The translations under genes were made by a program, and so were the position numbers. A DNA stretch of 64,000 bases from NCBI GenBank assembly GCA_946186185.1, contig CAMHMJ010000015.1, positions 1 through 64,000 on the forward strand, given 5' to 3'. The DNA comes from an uncultured Treponema sp. (lineage in GTDB: Bacteria > Spirochaetota > Spirochaetia > Treponematales > Treponemataceae). This document shows positions 35,693-44,740 of the stretch, one piece after another (within the stretch, counting starts at the first letter, position 1; the number at the start of each line of letters is the position of its first letter). Below the pieces are notes generated by a model. It made no database searches, was not told where the DNA came from, and was given only the letters and a program-made list of their open reading frames with translations.

Positions 35693-35887
35693 TTACGTCC
35701 GGATGGATGAATTCTTCGAACTTCCATTACTTATCCTATTCTCAAACTGCTCTCTGACAGATGAGAATACTTCTTCATAAGTATAACGAATCGAATCTGT
35801 CTTTGCCTGCAAATCTGCTTCATCAAGTTTAGATTCAATTTCTGAGAACATATTTCTTAAGTCTGAAACAGGTCTGATTTCAGTCAT
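35693..35887 (-). pseudogene. Phd/YefM antitoxin gene with internal deletion
   Basis: The 64-residue frame begins like Phd/YefM antitoxins (MTEIRPVSDLRNMFSEIE) and ends like their C-terminal toxin-binding tail (KLDEADLQAKTDSIRYTYEE). The central segment that normally carries the FITKNGRGDLVVMS-type strand is missing. The two halves are joined in frame. It may have lost DNA binding while keeping toxin neutralisation. A GTG upstream at 35941, overlapping the VapC stop, extends the frame but shows no homology. No partner toxin follows it, only remnants. Confidence 0.55.
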
Positions 35888-35934
35888 AGTTGTACTTAAT
35901 CCTTTATAACTACATTTTTTTATTGCAAAAATGT

Positions 35935-36336
35935 CTACCACATCAACTGCAACCCATTCTCCTCATATTGCCGGAATTTTTCGTCCTTACTTATTAAAAC
36001 GAGGTCGTTTCGGATTGCCTGCTGAATCAGCATTCTGTCAAATGGGTCGTGATGATTTTCCTTCATAGGAATCTGAGAAATGCTTACATAATCATAAGGT
36101 GTGGGTGTTAGGATTGAGAAATCATATTGTTCAGCTATATTTGGTAAGTGCAAAACGTGTATTCTTCCCAAATCAAGTTTTTTAGACTGATTTTTTATAG
36201 CAATTTCCCAAAAACTGATTGGACTTATATAAATATTATTTTCCCCATCTTCTATAATATCCAAAGCTTTTTTCGACATTTTTTCCGGTTCCATTATAAA
36301 CCAAATAAATACATGAGTATCTATTAAACAATTCAT
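35935..36336 (-). CDS. PIN-domain toxin (VapC-like)
   Basis: The 133-residue PIN-domain RNase has the first acidic residue in CLIDTHVFIWFI, the conserved Glu in ISPISFWEIAIKNQSKK, and the later aspartates in NHHDPFDRMLIQQAI and LISKDEKF. Its PFDRMLIQQA motif is typical of the VapC group paired with Phd-like antitoxins. AGGAGACCGAA supports the ATG. It follows its antitoxin gene after nine bases, forming a complete toxin-antitoxin operon. Confidence 0.9.
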   Translation of the reverse strand: MNCLIDTHVFIWFIMEPEKMSKKALDIIEDGENNIYISPISFWEIAIKNQSKKLDLGRIHVLHLPNIAEQYDFSILTPTPYDYVSISQIPMKENHHDPFDRMLIQQAIRNDLVLISKDEKFRQYEENGLQLMW

Positions 36337-36345
36337 TTCGGTCTC

Positions 36346-36597
36346 CTAAAGTAAATCATCCATATCATCAAAAAGCCATTCAGGAGTTAAGCGAAAACTT
36401 TCATCTTCCCAATAAGGACCAAAATCTTTATACAAACCCGGAATACGTCTTTTCTTCTTTTTCTCCTCAATCTGAGTAAGTGTTGCCACAGGCTTTTTTG
36501 CACGTCCGTACAAAATCTGTACTTCTTCACCGTCCATAACCTGTTCCAAAACTGAGGAAAACTGCGCTTTAAATTCACCAACTGTCATTTGCTTCAT
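36346..36597 (-). CDS. Phd/YefM-type antitoxin of the PIN toxin
   Basis: The 83-residue protein starts MKQMTVGEFKAQFSSVLEQV and continues with VQILYGRAKKPVATLTQIEE, the N-terminal fold of Phd antitoxins. A basic stretch (KKKKRRIPG) and an acidic tail likely to cover the toxin (PEWLFDDMDDLL) follow. It precedes the toxin by nine bases. There is no ribosome binding site; a consensus TTGACA-17-TATTTT promoter ends six bases before the ATG, so the mRNA is probably leaderless. A tandem 8-base repeat overlaps the -35 box. Confidence 0.85.
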   Translation of the reverse strand: MKQMTVGEFKAQFSSVLEQVMDGEEVQILYGRAKKPVATLTQIEEKKKKRRIPGLYKDFGPYWEDESFRLTPEWLFDDMDDLL

Positions 36598-36603
36598 AAA
36601 TAT

Positions 36604-36633
36604 AAAATAAGCGTAACTTGTCAAGTTGTCAAG
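36604..36633 (-). promoter_or_regulatory. Promoter and tandem operator of the antitoxin/toxin operon
   Basis: On the minus strand TTGACA (36627-36632), a 17-base spacer and TATTTT (36604-36609) lie six bases before the ATG. The plus strand shows the perfect tandem repeat TTGTCAAG at 36618-36625 and 36626-36633, which covers the -35 box. It is a natural binding site for antitoxin autorepression. Confidence 0.6.
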
Positions 36634-36669
36634 TTAATTTTATAATCAACTCATTCATCGGGGGTTTTT

Positions 36670-36696
36670 AAGGGGGGCCGCTGAGCGGCCCCCCTT
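36670..36696. terminator. Perfect 12-base GC hairpin
   Basis: AAGGGGGGCCGC and GCGGCCCCCCTT enclose a three-base loop. A short T run lies on the left side (36665-36669), so it could terminate minus-strand transcription. It is one of several hairpins in a row here. Confidence 0.5.
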
Positions 36697-36713
36697 AGGA
36701 GAAAGGGTAGCGG

Positions 36714-36755
36714 AAAAAGAAATAGCGCCGTGGAAACCACGGCGCTATTTCTTTT
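36714..36755. terminator. Perfect 19-base hairpin, bidirectional terminator
   Basis: AAAAGAAATAGCGCCGTGG pairs with CCACGGCGCTATTTCTTTT around AAA. The arms themselves end in A and T runs, so it works on both strands. It probably ends ilvC transcription on the minus strand. Confidence 0.65.
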
Positions 36756-36906
36756 GAAGCGAGGGAAAGGCTTTTCCCTCCTAAATATACATCTACTTAA
36801 TTTTCGACCGCGAGTTTTTACGCTTTTTGCGAAGCAAAAATCGGCGCGCGCTTATGCGCCGAAGTAAAAACTCGTAAGTTAATTTAATTTTGCGTAAGCA
36901 AAATTA

Positions 36907-36930
36907 AATTAACGGTTTCATAGCTGTCAT
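36907..36930 (-). pseudogene. Second copy of the ilvC 3' end (codons TAMKPLI and stop)
   Basis: On the minus strand this reads ACAGCTATG AAACCG TTAATT TAA, encoding TAMKPLI and a stop, exactly the last residues of IlvC. The true gene end uses AAG CCA CTT ATC TAA for the same residues. All five base differences are synonymous. The copy lies about 70 bases beyond the ilvC stop and overlaps an A/T hairpin. Confidence 0.55.
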
Positions 36931-37000
36931 AGCCGGTTGCCTGACGGCAACCTAACGAGTTTCGTCCGTTTCACGGCCAAAACTCGACGCATTATCCACC

Positions 37001-38479
37001 TTAGATAAGTGGCTTCATAGCTGTCATATACGCACGCAATTTTCTTCCAACAACCTCGATTGGGTGTTCGCGAATCTCAGCGTTTACGGCAACAAGTTCT
37101 GCGTTGTTTACGCTGTTGTCCTTAACGTTCAAGCCCTTTCCGATAACTTCTGTTGTTACCTTTGGCATAAGGTCTTTTTCCATCATTGGAGCTGCAACGT
37201 TAGCGAACAGGTAGCATCCGTATTCAGCAGTATCAGAAATAACGCGGTTCATTTCGTAGAGGCGCTTTCTGTCGATGAGGTTTGCGATGAGTGGAACTTC
37301 ATGGAGTGATTCGTAGTAAGCTGATTCAGGTTTGATTCCTGCATCAACCATTGTTTCGAATGCAAGTTCGCAGCCAGCTTTTACCATAGCAACCATCAAG
37401 ATACCCTTATCGAAGTATTCCTGTTCGCTGATTTCAGCTGAAGATTCTTTCTGGCTTTCAAATGGAAGTTTTCCAGTTGCTTCACGCCATGCAAGAAGAT
37501 TAGCGTCTTTGTTAGCCCAGTCTTTCATCATTGTGCTTGAGAATTCACCGCTGATGATGTCATCCATGTGCTTCTGATAAAGTGGAGCAAGCAAAGTCTT
37601 GATTTCTTTAGAAAGAGCGTTTGCCTTAATCTTAGCTGGGTTAGAAAGGCGGTCCATCATACCTGTGATTCCACCAAACTTAAGAGCTTCACAAATTACG
37701 TTCCAGCCGTGCATAAGGAACTTAGTTACCCATTCAGGATCCATTCCGTCAGCAACCATCTTGTTGTAACAACAGATTGTACCAGCCTGGAGCATACCGC
37801 AGAGGATTGTCTGTTCACCCATAAGGTCAGACTTAACTTCTGCAACGAAAGAAGATTCAAGAACACCAGCTTTGCTTCCGCCCATACCAACAGCAAGAGC
37901 CTTAGCCATAGCCCATCCCTTTCCTTCAGGATCGTTTTCAGGGTGAACGGCGATAAGATCAGGTACACCAAATCCGCGGGCAAATTCGTGATAAACTTCT
38001 GTACCAGGTCCTTTTGGAGCACACATGATAACTGTGATGTCCTTGCGGATCTGCATTCCTTCTTCGATCATATTGAATCCGTGGCTGTACCAGAGAGCTG
38101 CGCCTTTCTTCATCAATTTCTGAACTTCGTTAATAACAGGAGTGTGCTGCTTATCCGGAGTAAGGTTACCAACAAGGTCAGCAGTTGGAATCATTTCTGC
38201 ATAAGTACCTACTTTGAATCCGTTTTCTGTAGCGTTTTTCCAAGACTGTCTTTTTTCTGTGATAGCAGATTCGCGGAGTGCGTAAGATACATCAAGACCA
38301 CTGTCGCGAAGACACATACCCTGGTTCAAACCCTGAGCACCACAACCAACGATAACAATTTTCAATCCTTTAAGAGCCTTTACGCCGTCTGCAAACTCGT
38401 CCTTGCTCATAGAGCGGCAATGACCCAACTGAAGGCGTGCTTCACGCCATGGAATTGAATTAAAATAGTTGTTTCCCAT
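37001..38479 (-). CDS. ilvC: Ketol-acid reductoisomerase, class II (long form)
   Basis: IlvC converts acetolactate and acetohydroxybutyrate to dihydroxy acids in isoleucine/valine synthesis, using NADPH and magnesium. The 492-residue length matches the long class II form with a duplicated helical domain. The nucleotide-binding site is [20 protein letters not shown] with the following [14 protein letters not shown]. Metal and substrate residues lie in [16 protein letters not shown] and [31 protein letters not shown] precedes the ATG. No other ilv gene is nearby. A synonymously diverged duplicate of its last codons lies just downstream, hinting at allele replacement. Confidence 0.96.
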   Translation of the reverse strand: MGNNYFNSIPWREARLQLGHCRSMSKDEFADGVKALKGLKIVIVGCGAQGLNQGMCLRDSGLDVSYALRESAITEKRQSWKNATENGFKVGTYAEMIPTADLVGNLTPDKQHTPVINEVQKLMKKGAALWYSHGFNMIEEGMQIRKDITVIMCAPKGPGTEVYHEFARGFGVPDLIAVHPENDPEGKGWAMAKALAVGMGGSKAGVLESSFVAEVKSDLMGEQTILCGMLQAGTICCYNKMVADGMDPEWVTKFLMHGWNVICEALKFGGITGMMDRLSNPAKIKANALSKEIKTLLAPLYQKHMDDIISGEFSSTMMKDWANKDANLLAWREATGKLPFESQKESSAEISEQEYFDKGILMVAMVKAGCELAFETMVDAGIKPESAYYESLHEVPLIANLIDRKRLYEMNRVISDTAEYGCYLFANVAAPMMEKDLMPKVTTEVIGKGLNVKDNSVNNAELVAVNAEIREHPIEVVGRKLRAYMTAMKPLI

Positions 38480-38785
38480 TTTATAAAACCTCTTTTTTGG
38501 GGGCTACCTTCGCTTCGCTCAGGTCGGGTGTTCCGCGGTTCCGCTACGCTCATTCCTCCGTTCTGGTGGTTTCGACACGGTCGTCCGTTCGCACTGCGAA
38601 CTACCTCCCTGCTCAACCACCGCCACTTCGGAACGCCTCTGGCGCCGCTCCATACCCTAGCCCTCTTTTATTTTCATGGTTTATTTTACCGTTAAATCAT
38701 TGTTGCGTAAACTGAAATAATCGCAAGTTATTGTTGAATATTTGGAAACTTTGCAATTTTAACAAAAAGGTGCGATAATAACAGA
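38480..38785. other. Intergenic stretch with GC-rich repeat R3 and a leaderless promoter
   Basis: No gene is seen. At 38497-38665 lies a GC-rich block. Inside it, GGTGGTTTCGACACGG (38565-38580) and CTCAACCACC (38612-38621) are the ends of the R3 element, which also occurs at 39609-39648. An A/T-rich stretch follows, with the promoter of the hydrolase gene. Confidence 0.6.
38751..38779 (+). promoter_or_regulatory. Promoter of the alpha/beta hydrolase gene, leaderless
   Basis: TTGCAA (38751-38756), exactly 17 bases, and GATAAT (38774-38779) are followed by six bases and then ATG at 38786. No Shine-Dalgarno sequence is present. Confidence 0.6.
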
Positions 38786-39598
38786 ATGAACGACGAAATT
38801 TTCACTTCAACCATAAAAACTTCCACATCAGTTATACCTTACGCGAAATTCGGGAACGGGGAAAAGCCGCTCGTTCTGCTTCCGGGCTTGTACACCAAAA
38901 GCCTGATTCCTCTTGCGCCAGCCGTAAAAAATCAGTACGCGCGATTTCTAAATGATTACACGATTTATTTTATAGATAGAACTCTTTCGCCACAAAAAGG
39001 CTACGATTTTCAAAACCTTGCCGACGACACAATTTTCGCCATCAAGGAACTAGGACTTAAAGACTGCTACACAATTGGGATTTCGGCAGGCGGATTTTTA
39101 GCTCAGCTTATCGCAGTAAAATCGCCTGAGTCGGTAAAAAAACTTGTTCTCGGCTCGACTTCGTGCATGGCAAACGGAAACTCAAAAGAACTTTTTACAA
39201 AATGGACGGAACTTTCGCGCCAAAACAAATTGCAGGAATTAGGCGAAAGTTTTGCCTCAAACGTTTACAGCCCTTCGTTCTACCAGAAATACAAAGAGCC
39301 GATTTTGAACGCCATGAGCGACACAACCAAAGCCGACCTCGAAACCTTTTCGATTTTCACAGAAGCGGCGATCAACTTTGACATTTCTTCGCTCATCGGA
39401 AAAATTACCTGCCCAGTATTAGCGCTCGGTGCGGACAACGACAAAGTCTTTGGAAAAGAAGGAAGCCTATTAATTGAAGAAAAGATAAACCTGGAAAAGT
39501 CGAACTGTTCCACCTTCATTTTTGAAAACGCAAGCCACGCCGTCTACGACGAAAACCCGAACTATCTTGAACACGTGGAAAAGTTCTTCAACTTGTAA
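38786..39598 (+). CDS. Alpha/beta hydrolase
   Basis: The 270-residue cytoplasmic protein has the alpha/beta hydrolase core: an oxyanion region (PLVLLPGLYTKS), the nucleophile elbow GISAGGFLAQL with the catalytic Ser, the acid in LALGADNDKVFG and the catalytic His in FENASHAVYDENPNYL. It is likely an esterase or a lyase-like member such as those for peroxides or small esters; the substrate is unknown. The ATG is preceded by a strong promoter six bases away and no ribosome binding site. It is convergent with the amylase gene, and a hairpin terminator lies between. Confidence 0.88.
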   Translation: MNDEIFTSTIKTSTSVIPYAKFGNGEKPLVLLPGLYTKSLIPLAPAVKNQYARFLNDYTIYFIDRTLSPQKGYDFQNLADDTIFAIKELGLKDCYTIGISAGGFLAQLIAVKSPESVKKLVLGSTSCMANGNSKELFTKWTELSRQNKLQELGESFASNVYSPSFYQKYKEPILNAMSDTTKADLETFSIFTEAAINFDISSLIGKITCPVLALGADNDKVFGKEGSLLIEEKINLEKSNCSTFIFENASHAVYDENPNYLEHVEKFFNL

Positions 39599-39608
39599 AA
39601 AGCCGTCC

Positions 39609-39657
39609 GCGGTGGTTGAGTAGGGCAAGCCCGTATCGAAACCACCGCGTCGATTTT
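39609..39657. terminator. Hairpin terminator made of a short R3 repeat copy
   Basis: GCGGTGGTT (39609-39617) pairs with AACCACCGC (39640-39648), followed by GTCGATTTTT on the plus strand. The loop sequence (GAGTAGGGCAAGCCCGTATCG) is related to the R3 copy at 38565-38621. It ends the hydrolase gene and lies at the 3' end of the convergent amylase gene. Confidence 0.6.
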
Positions 39658-39658
39658 T

Positions 39659-41830
39659 CTATTCTACCGAATAAGTTTTTGTATTTTCGTTGAAGCTGAA
39701 GGTGTATGAGCCGTCAGCTGTGGCTTTGAAGGTAATGTTGCCGCCTTCAGATACGAGGGCGATTCCTTCACCACTGGTTGAACCTGCGCCCCAGTTAGTG
39801 TTCCAGTTTGTTGCGCTGGTTGCAAACTTGAAGTTGTAGGTTCCCGCGCTCAAAGTTAAGGTTACAGACCAAACGTAGCCGTCCTCTGTCCCGTGACCGG
39901 TCATTTCTGTGCCGCCCCAGCTGTTCATTGAACCTCGAATGTACATTGAACTGTACAAAGGCTGGTATTCGCTAACCGAATATGTCAAAGAAGTTTCGTT
40001 GAACGAAATCACGTAAAGTCCTGATTCGCTTACGGTAAAACTGATGTTAGCGTCAGTGCCAGTTTTCACTTTGTTTCCTGAATCCAGGCCCCAGTTTGTT
40101 TTTGTCCAGTCAGAGCCGTCTACCGCAAACTTGAACTCAGCAGTTCCTTCTTCAAGATAGGCCGTTGTGCTCCAGATGTAAGAGCCTGTTGAAATCTCGC
40201 CGGTCATCTGTGTTGAGCCCCAAGAGTTCATCGAGCCGCGGATGTACATTGTATCAGAATGTGTAAGGCCTGCGTAAGTTTCGCCTTCAGAATATGTTTC
40301 CGTGTCGTAGAGGTTTTCTTCGGAACTTGTTCCAAGCTTGTAAACTCGGAATGTGCATGGCGCGATATTTTTTACAGTAACAGAGTTTGAAGAGAACGCA
40401 AGTGAAGGAGCGTCCGTGTCGCCGATAATACAAGAACTTTCAGACACGCCAGAAACTGCATTTCCAGTGAAAGTTGCGCTTGCAATCGATGATGAAGAAA
40501 GGTTGTAAACGCAGAGGAAGTCTCCGTCCGTTCCCGAAATCACGTAGCCGATAGTTCCAGTTGTTCCTGCGGTCAGTTTTGTTACGCTTCCGTTTGCAAA
40601 AGTTTTTGCATGACTTTTTCTAAGTGAAAGCAAAAGTTTGTTCACTGAAAGCGGAGAAGTTTCGTCCGCCTCTTCAGCGGCCTCGAGCGACCAGTCGTAG
40701 TTTCCGCGGAGTCGAATATCGCCGCTCAATGAAAGCTCAGGCATACCGAGTTCGTTTCCATAATAGATGAAAGGAACTGTCGGGCGCAAAAGTGAAAGAG
40801 CGGTGGAAAGATTGATTTTCTTCCAATCCTGACCGAACGTTGTTCCAAAGCGACCAGCATATTCGTCGTGGTTTCCAAGGAAAACGCCGTAAGTACAAGA
40901 ATCGTTATAGTTCGCTCTCAAAGTGCTACCCAAGGAATCCGTTCCATTTTCTGCCGAAGTGATACAAGGTCTACCTGCATCAAAATCGAAAACCATATTG
41001 AATTCGGCACCGTCTCCAAAATATTTGTTCAACGTGTTTCGGTTTCCTTCAACCCAAGCTTCACAAACCATGAACTTTGGACTTTCGTAAGTGTCCAAAA
41101 CGTCCGCGCGAAGCTCTTTGAACCATTCGTGAGTTCCGCTTACATCTGTCTGGGCGCTTTCAGTTTCCATAAGATATCGAACCGCGTCGATTCTGAGTCC
41201 GTCGAAACCTTTATCAAGCCAGTATTTTACAACGTTCTTCATTTCTGCGCGAACTTCGGAATTGTTGTAGTTCAAATCTGGCATTCCGCTGTCGAACGCG
41301 CCGTAATAATACTGATTTCGTGTTGTATTTTTTACCCAGCGGGATTTTCCCGAATACATTGGATCCCAGCCCTTGTCGGTGTCGCTCCAAAGATACCAGT
41401 CGGTCTTTCCGTTTACCTTGTTAACTGAATCCTTGAACCACTGATGATTTTTTGAAGTATGATTCGGAACAAAATCGAAGATGATTTTGATTCCGCGGTC
41501 GTGACACGCTTCGATGAGGGAAGTCAAATCTGCTTCCGTTCCGAAATAACTGTTCACGGTGTAATAATCGGTGGTGTCGTAGCCGTGCATATTGTAAGTT
41601 TCGCTCTTTCCCTTTCCAGAACAATCGAAAATCGGACTGAGCCAGATTGCGTCGCAGCCCAAAGTGTCCTGAATATAAGAAAGCTTATTTTCAATTCCTT
41701 TAAAGTCGCCGCAGCCATCGCCGTCGGAATCTGCAAACGCTTTTACCCAAATATGATAGAAGGAACTTTCGCGCCACCAGGCATCGCTTATAGAATCGCT
41801 CTGGTTTTCTGTGCCGCTTTTCGTATACAT
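39659..41830 (-). CDS. GH13 alpha-amylase with two C-terminal starch-binding-like modules
   Basis: The catalytic part (to about residue 430) begins WWRESSFYHIWVKAFADSDG. The GH13 motifs are intact: DFVPNHTS, DGLRIDAVRYL with the nucleophile Asp, CEAWVEG with the acid Glu and LGNHDEYAG. After a beta domain come two copies of a roughly 95-residue module starting MYIRGSMNSWG, which resembles starch-binding beta-sandwiches of pullulanase type. It should hydrolyse starch or maltodextrins. The start is unclear. The ATG at 41830 is used; a TTG at 41887 has a TATAAT inside its first codons. No signal peptide is visible, so the enzyme looks cytoplasmic, or its export signal has been lost. Confidence 0.88.
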   Translation of the reverse strand: MYTKSGTENQSDSISDAWWRESSFYHIWVKAFADSDGDGCGDFKGIENKLSYIQDTLGCDAIWLSPIFDCSGKGKSETYNMHGYDTTDYYTVNSYFGTEADLTSLIEACHDRGIKIIFDFVPNHTSKNHQWFKDSVNKVNGKTDWYLWSDTDKGWDPMYSGKSRWVKNTTRNQYYYGAFDSGMPDLNYNNSEVRAEMKNVVKYWLDKGFDGLRIDAVRYLMETESAQTDVSGTHEWFKELRADVLDTYESPKFMVCEAWVEGNRNTLNKYFGDGAEFNMVFDFDAGRPCITSAENGTDSLGSTLRANYNDSCTYGVFLGNHDEYAGRFGTTFGQDWKKINLSTALSLLRPTVPFIYYGNELGMPELSLSGDIRLRGNYDWSLEAAEEADETSPLSVNKLLLSLRKSHAKTFANGSVTKLTAGTTGTIGYVISGTDGDFLCVYNLSSSSIASATFTGNAVSGVSESSCIIGDTDAPSLAFSSNSVTVKNIAPCTFRVYKLGTSSEENLYDTETYSEGETYAGLTHSDTMYIRGSMNSWGSTQMTGEISTGSYIWSTTAYLEEGTAEFKFAVDGSDWTKTNWGLDSGNKVKTGTDANISFTVSESGLYVISFNETSLTYSVSEYQPLYSSMYIRGSMNSWGGTEMTGHGTEDGYVWSVTLTLSAGTYNFKFATSATNWNTNWGAGSTSGEGIALVSEGGNITFKATADGSYTFSFNENTKTYSVE

Positions 41831-41941
41831 CGTTTCATAGAAATCTCCATTCTTTAAGTTTTCGGGTAAATTATAGGATTTTTTCAAGAGGAAATTTCGA
41901 AAAATTAAAAAAATTGTTATAAAAAATCACTCCACAACTCG

Positions 41942-44617
41942 TTAACTTTCGAGCTTCGACTGAATCTCCTTACAAATCGAAACAATCGTTTCAAACTCGA
42001 TGTCGTTGATTGCAACTTCAAGTTTCTGAACCAAAGGAAGCACCTCTTTTGGAGCGGACATAGACCGCAACGCTTCAAACTCATCTTCAACAAGAGGAAG
42101 GTCGCTTTTTTCAGAAGCGTAAATTATGTTTTCAATGTGAATTCCAAAGAGCTTTGCATTATCAACGCCCTTCTCCCCAGACTCGTCAAATTCAACCATG
42201 GCACGCAAATCCTTCATATAAGAAGTGTACAGCGCAATCATTGAAGTCGACCGTTCGTGAATATCTCTGCTGGTTCTCTTCATTTCGTCAGCGTCGCCTG
42301 CTTCAACGGCTTGTTGATACTTCTTTCCGAGGTCTTCAAGATTTTCAGCCTTCTTCGAAAGCTCCAGAGCACCGATAATTCGCGCCGCACTTTTAAGCGC
42401 ATGAACGTGAATCGTAAAATTCTTTATATCTTCCTTTATCAAGCAATCGCCGAGCATGTTCGAATTTCGTTCGATAGATAAATAGAAAGTTTTTGCGGTT
42501 TTCAGATAATTTTCTATACCGCCAGAATTTTTGACCGCGTCGACGAGAGCGAGCCTGTTTTCATCCCAAGAAGGAAAGCCGCTCGGAATAAGACCGTCAA
42601 AGTCATCTTCAACACCGAATTTTTCAAGAAGGTTGAGAGGAAGCCACTCCGCCAAACAAGAAGCAAAATCCTTTCCCTGAACCGGCTTTGCAATAAAATC
42701 GTCAAATCCTTTTGAAAGGAACATTTCCCGGGCTCCGTTTATGGCATTGGCACTGAGGGCAACCACAATCCTGTGCTTCTTTGCTTTTGAAGCAGGTCCC
42801 GGCGCCCCGGCAGGGTCATTCCGGTCACTAATTCTCTCGCCGTTATCATTGCATTCACTGGCTTCCGTTTCCATCACCCGGATTTTTTCCAGAGTTTCAA
42901 CCCCGTCCATTCCCGGCATCTGGTGATCCATAAAAATGATGTGGTAGTCGTTTTTCTGAATTAATTCCAGGGCTTCATAACCGCTTGTGGCAAGCTCCGG
43001 AACGACACCAAACTTTTTCAGAAGTCCCTGAGCAACCTGAAGGTTTACATCGCTGTCATCAACAACAAGAATTTTTGCCCTAGGCGCCTTGAACATTACG
43101 GTCTCAGATTTTTCCACAAACAGACTTGCAAACTCAGGGCGGTTCAAAAGTGAAACAACCGGAATTTCTGCAAGCTTTTGATTTTCCGGGCTGCGCTCCG
43201 CCGCGTCAAACAGCGCCTTGTATTTTTTTGAACAGCTTGTGGAATCCACAATTTTCTGCGGTAAATCGATATAGAAGCAGGAGCCTTTTCCGTATTCCGA
43301 GGTAACATATATGGAGCCGCCCATCAGCTTCATCAGGTTTTTAGAAATTGAAAGTCCCAGTCCCGTTCCGCCTTTGGTACGGTTCATTTTCATATCAACC
43401 TGCTGGAAAGCACCAAAAAGCCGGTTCAAATCCTCCTGGCGGATTCCAACCCCGGAATCAATCACGCTGATTCTAAGCCAGTCCAGTTCAGGTTCAGAAT
43501 TTTCAGGCAAAAGCCGGTCATCCATTTCCTTCAGTTTTTCCACCCTGATTTTTACAAAGCCCTTTTCCGTAAATTTTGCTGAATTTCCCGCAAGATTTAT
43601 CAAAATCTGCCTGATTCTCATATCGTCGCCGTGAAAAATGCAGGGCAGGTCTTCTTCAATTTCCAGAATCAGGTCAACGGGCTTATTTTTTAGCCGGACC
43701 AGGCACACATTGGAAATTTCGTTCAGCATTTTAACAAGGTCGTAATCCACAGGAATAATTTCCATTTTTCCGGACTCAATTTTTGAAAAATCCAGAATGT
43801 CGTTTATGATTCCAACCAGATTGATTCCGGAGGAACGTATCTGCTGAATCACGTTTTTTTCGCTGTCATTCAGGTTAAAGTCCAGGGCAAGCTCGCTCAT
43901 TCCCACAATGGCATTCATCGGCGTACGGATTTCGTGGCTCATATTCGCCAGAAACTGGGATTTCAGCTGGTTTTCATGCTCCGCCTGCTCATGCAGCTTT
44001 ATAATTTCAAGGGTTTTGTGAATGGAATCCTTCATCTGACTTGCCCGGACAAAGGAAACCGTATTGGTAATAAAAATAATAAAAATCGGGTACGGCGCGT
44101 AGGTATGATGTCCGGAAAAATGGGTCAAATGAGTAAAAAGCTCAAAGCCGATAAAAAGTGAAAGGGAAACCATAAGAACCAGCAGGGATTTCACGTAAAA
44201 AACACTGGAAACCAGCATCAGACAGATAAAGAACATTGTCAGGTTTTCACGGCCGCTGGAAATAGTTCCGGTAACCGCATCAAGGGTTCCGCAGATAAGA
44301 ATAATCACGGAGTACAACGCCAGATTAAACTGGAAAATCCTGTACCGCTCCTCAATTTTTTTGTTTGCCCAGGCAGTAATTCCCACCAGAAGGACTGAAA
44401 AAAAAGCCATAACGCTGTTCAAAATCACGTAGGCCCACTGAACATTGGAATAGGTTGAATCCTTGTGAAGCGCATCGTAGATCAGAAGAAAAAGCTCGAA
44501 TGCCGCAATTATGGTTACATAGCTGAACACACGGCGGCAGTCAACGGCCGTACATTCAAGCTTGTATTTTTTTTCTTCATCCTTGTTTTCAAAATGAAGG
44601 CAGAAGGGATTTTTCAT
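41942..44617 (-). CDS. Hybrid sensor histidine kinase with receiver and Hpt domains
   Basis: The 891-residue protein is a complete phosphorelay in one chain. Six hydrophobic segments at about residues 28-190 form the sensor. HisKA follows with [20 protein letters not shown] (phospho-accepting His), then the ATPase with [20 protein letters not shown]. The receiver is [18 protein letters not shown] with the phospho-Asp in [13 protein letters not shown]. The Hpt domain has [14 protein letters not shown]. The output regulator is not nearby and the signal is unknown. A low-complexity insert ([20 protein letters not shown]) lies within the receiver. It is transcribed divergently from the ABC importer genes. 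Confidence 0.93.
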   Translation of the reverse strand: MKNPFCLHFENKDEEKKYKLECTAVDCRRVFSYVTIIAAFELFLLIYDALHKDSTYSNVQWAYVILNSVMAFFSVLLVGITAWANKKIEERYRIFQFNLALYSVIILICGTLDAVTGTISSGRENLTMFFICLMLVSSVFYVKSLLVLMVSLSLFIGFELFTHLTHFSGHHTYAPYPIFIIFITNTVSFVRASQMKDSIHKTLEIIKLHEQAEHENQLKSQFLANMSHEIRTPMNAIVGMSELALDFNLNDSEKNVIQQIRSSGINLVGIINDILDFSKIESGKMEIIPVDYDLVKMLNEISNVCLVRLKNKPVDLILEIEEDLPCIFHGDDMRIRQILINLAGNSAKFTEKGFVKIRVEKLKEMDDRLLPENSEPELDWLRISVIDSGVGIRQEDLNRLFGAFQQVDMKMNRTKGGTGLGLSISKNLMKLMGGSIYVTSEYGKGSCFYIDLPQKIVDSTSCSKKYKALFDAAERSPENQKLAEIPVVSLLNRPEFASLFVEKSETVMFKAPRAKILVVDDSDVNLQVAQGLLKKFGVVPELATSGYEALELIQKNDYHIIFMDHQMPGMDGVETLEKIRVMETEASECNDNGERISDRNDPAGAPGPASKAKKHRIVVALSANAINGAREMFLSKGFDDFIAKPVQGKDFASCLAEWLPLNLLEKFGVEDDFDGLIPSGFPSWDENRLALVDAVKNSGGIENYLKTAKTFYLSIERNSNMLGDCLIKEDIKNFTIHVHALKSAARIIGALELSKKAENLEDLGKKYQQAVEAGDADEMKRTSRDIHERSTSMIALYTSYMKDLRAMVEFDESGEKGVDNAKLFGIHIENIIYASEKSDLPLVEDEFEALRSMSAPKEVLPLVQKLEVAINDIEFETIVSICKEIQSKLES

Positions 44618-44710
44618 AGTAACCTCGAATTTTCCATGTGAATTCTTCTTCCATTATACTACCAGAAAATTCTGCCGTCAAAAAAAGCAATTCTCAAAAA
44701 CATTTAAATA

Positions 44711-44719
44711 TGGTATGAT
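44711..44719 (+). promoter_or_regulatory. Extended -10 promoter of the binding-protein gene
   Basis: TGG followed by TATGAT (44714-44719) forms an extended -10 element 21 bases before the ATG at 44741. AGGAGTTGAAA is the ribosome binding site. Confidence 0.4.
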
Positions 44720-44740
44720 GAACTTTCATAGGAGTTGAAA

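Larger units (their letters stand above)
36598..37000. other. Hairpin-dense intergenic stretch between toxin-antitoxin operon and ilvC
   Basis: No gene is seen. From the left it holds the antitoxin promoter and operator, a perfect G/C hairpin (36670-36696) and a perfect 19-base hairpin (36715-36755). GAGGGAAA/TTTCCCTC follows (36761-36780). Next are a nested palindrome (36810-36874), a 16-base A/T hairpin (36878-36913), the ilvC tail duplicate and two more hairpins. The latter are GGTTGCC/GGCAACC near 36933-36950 and GAGTTT/AAACTC near 36957-36986. Confidence 0.65.

Noticed and set aside
37568-38458. Open frame of 296 codons on the plus strand
   Set aside because: It is fully antisense to ilvC, whose product is unmistakable. 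The antisense product shows no domain.
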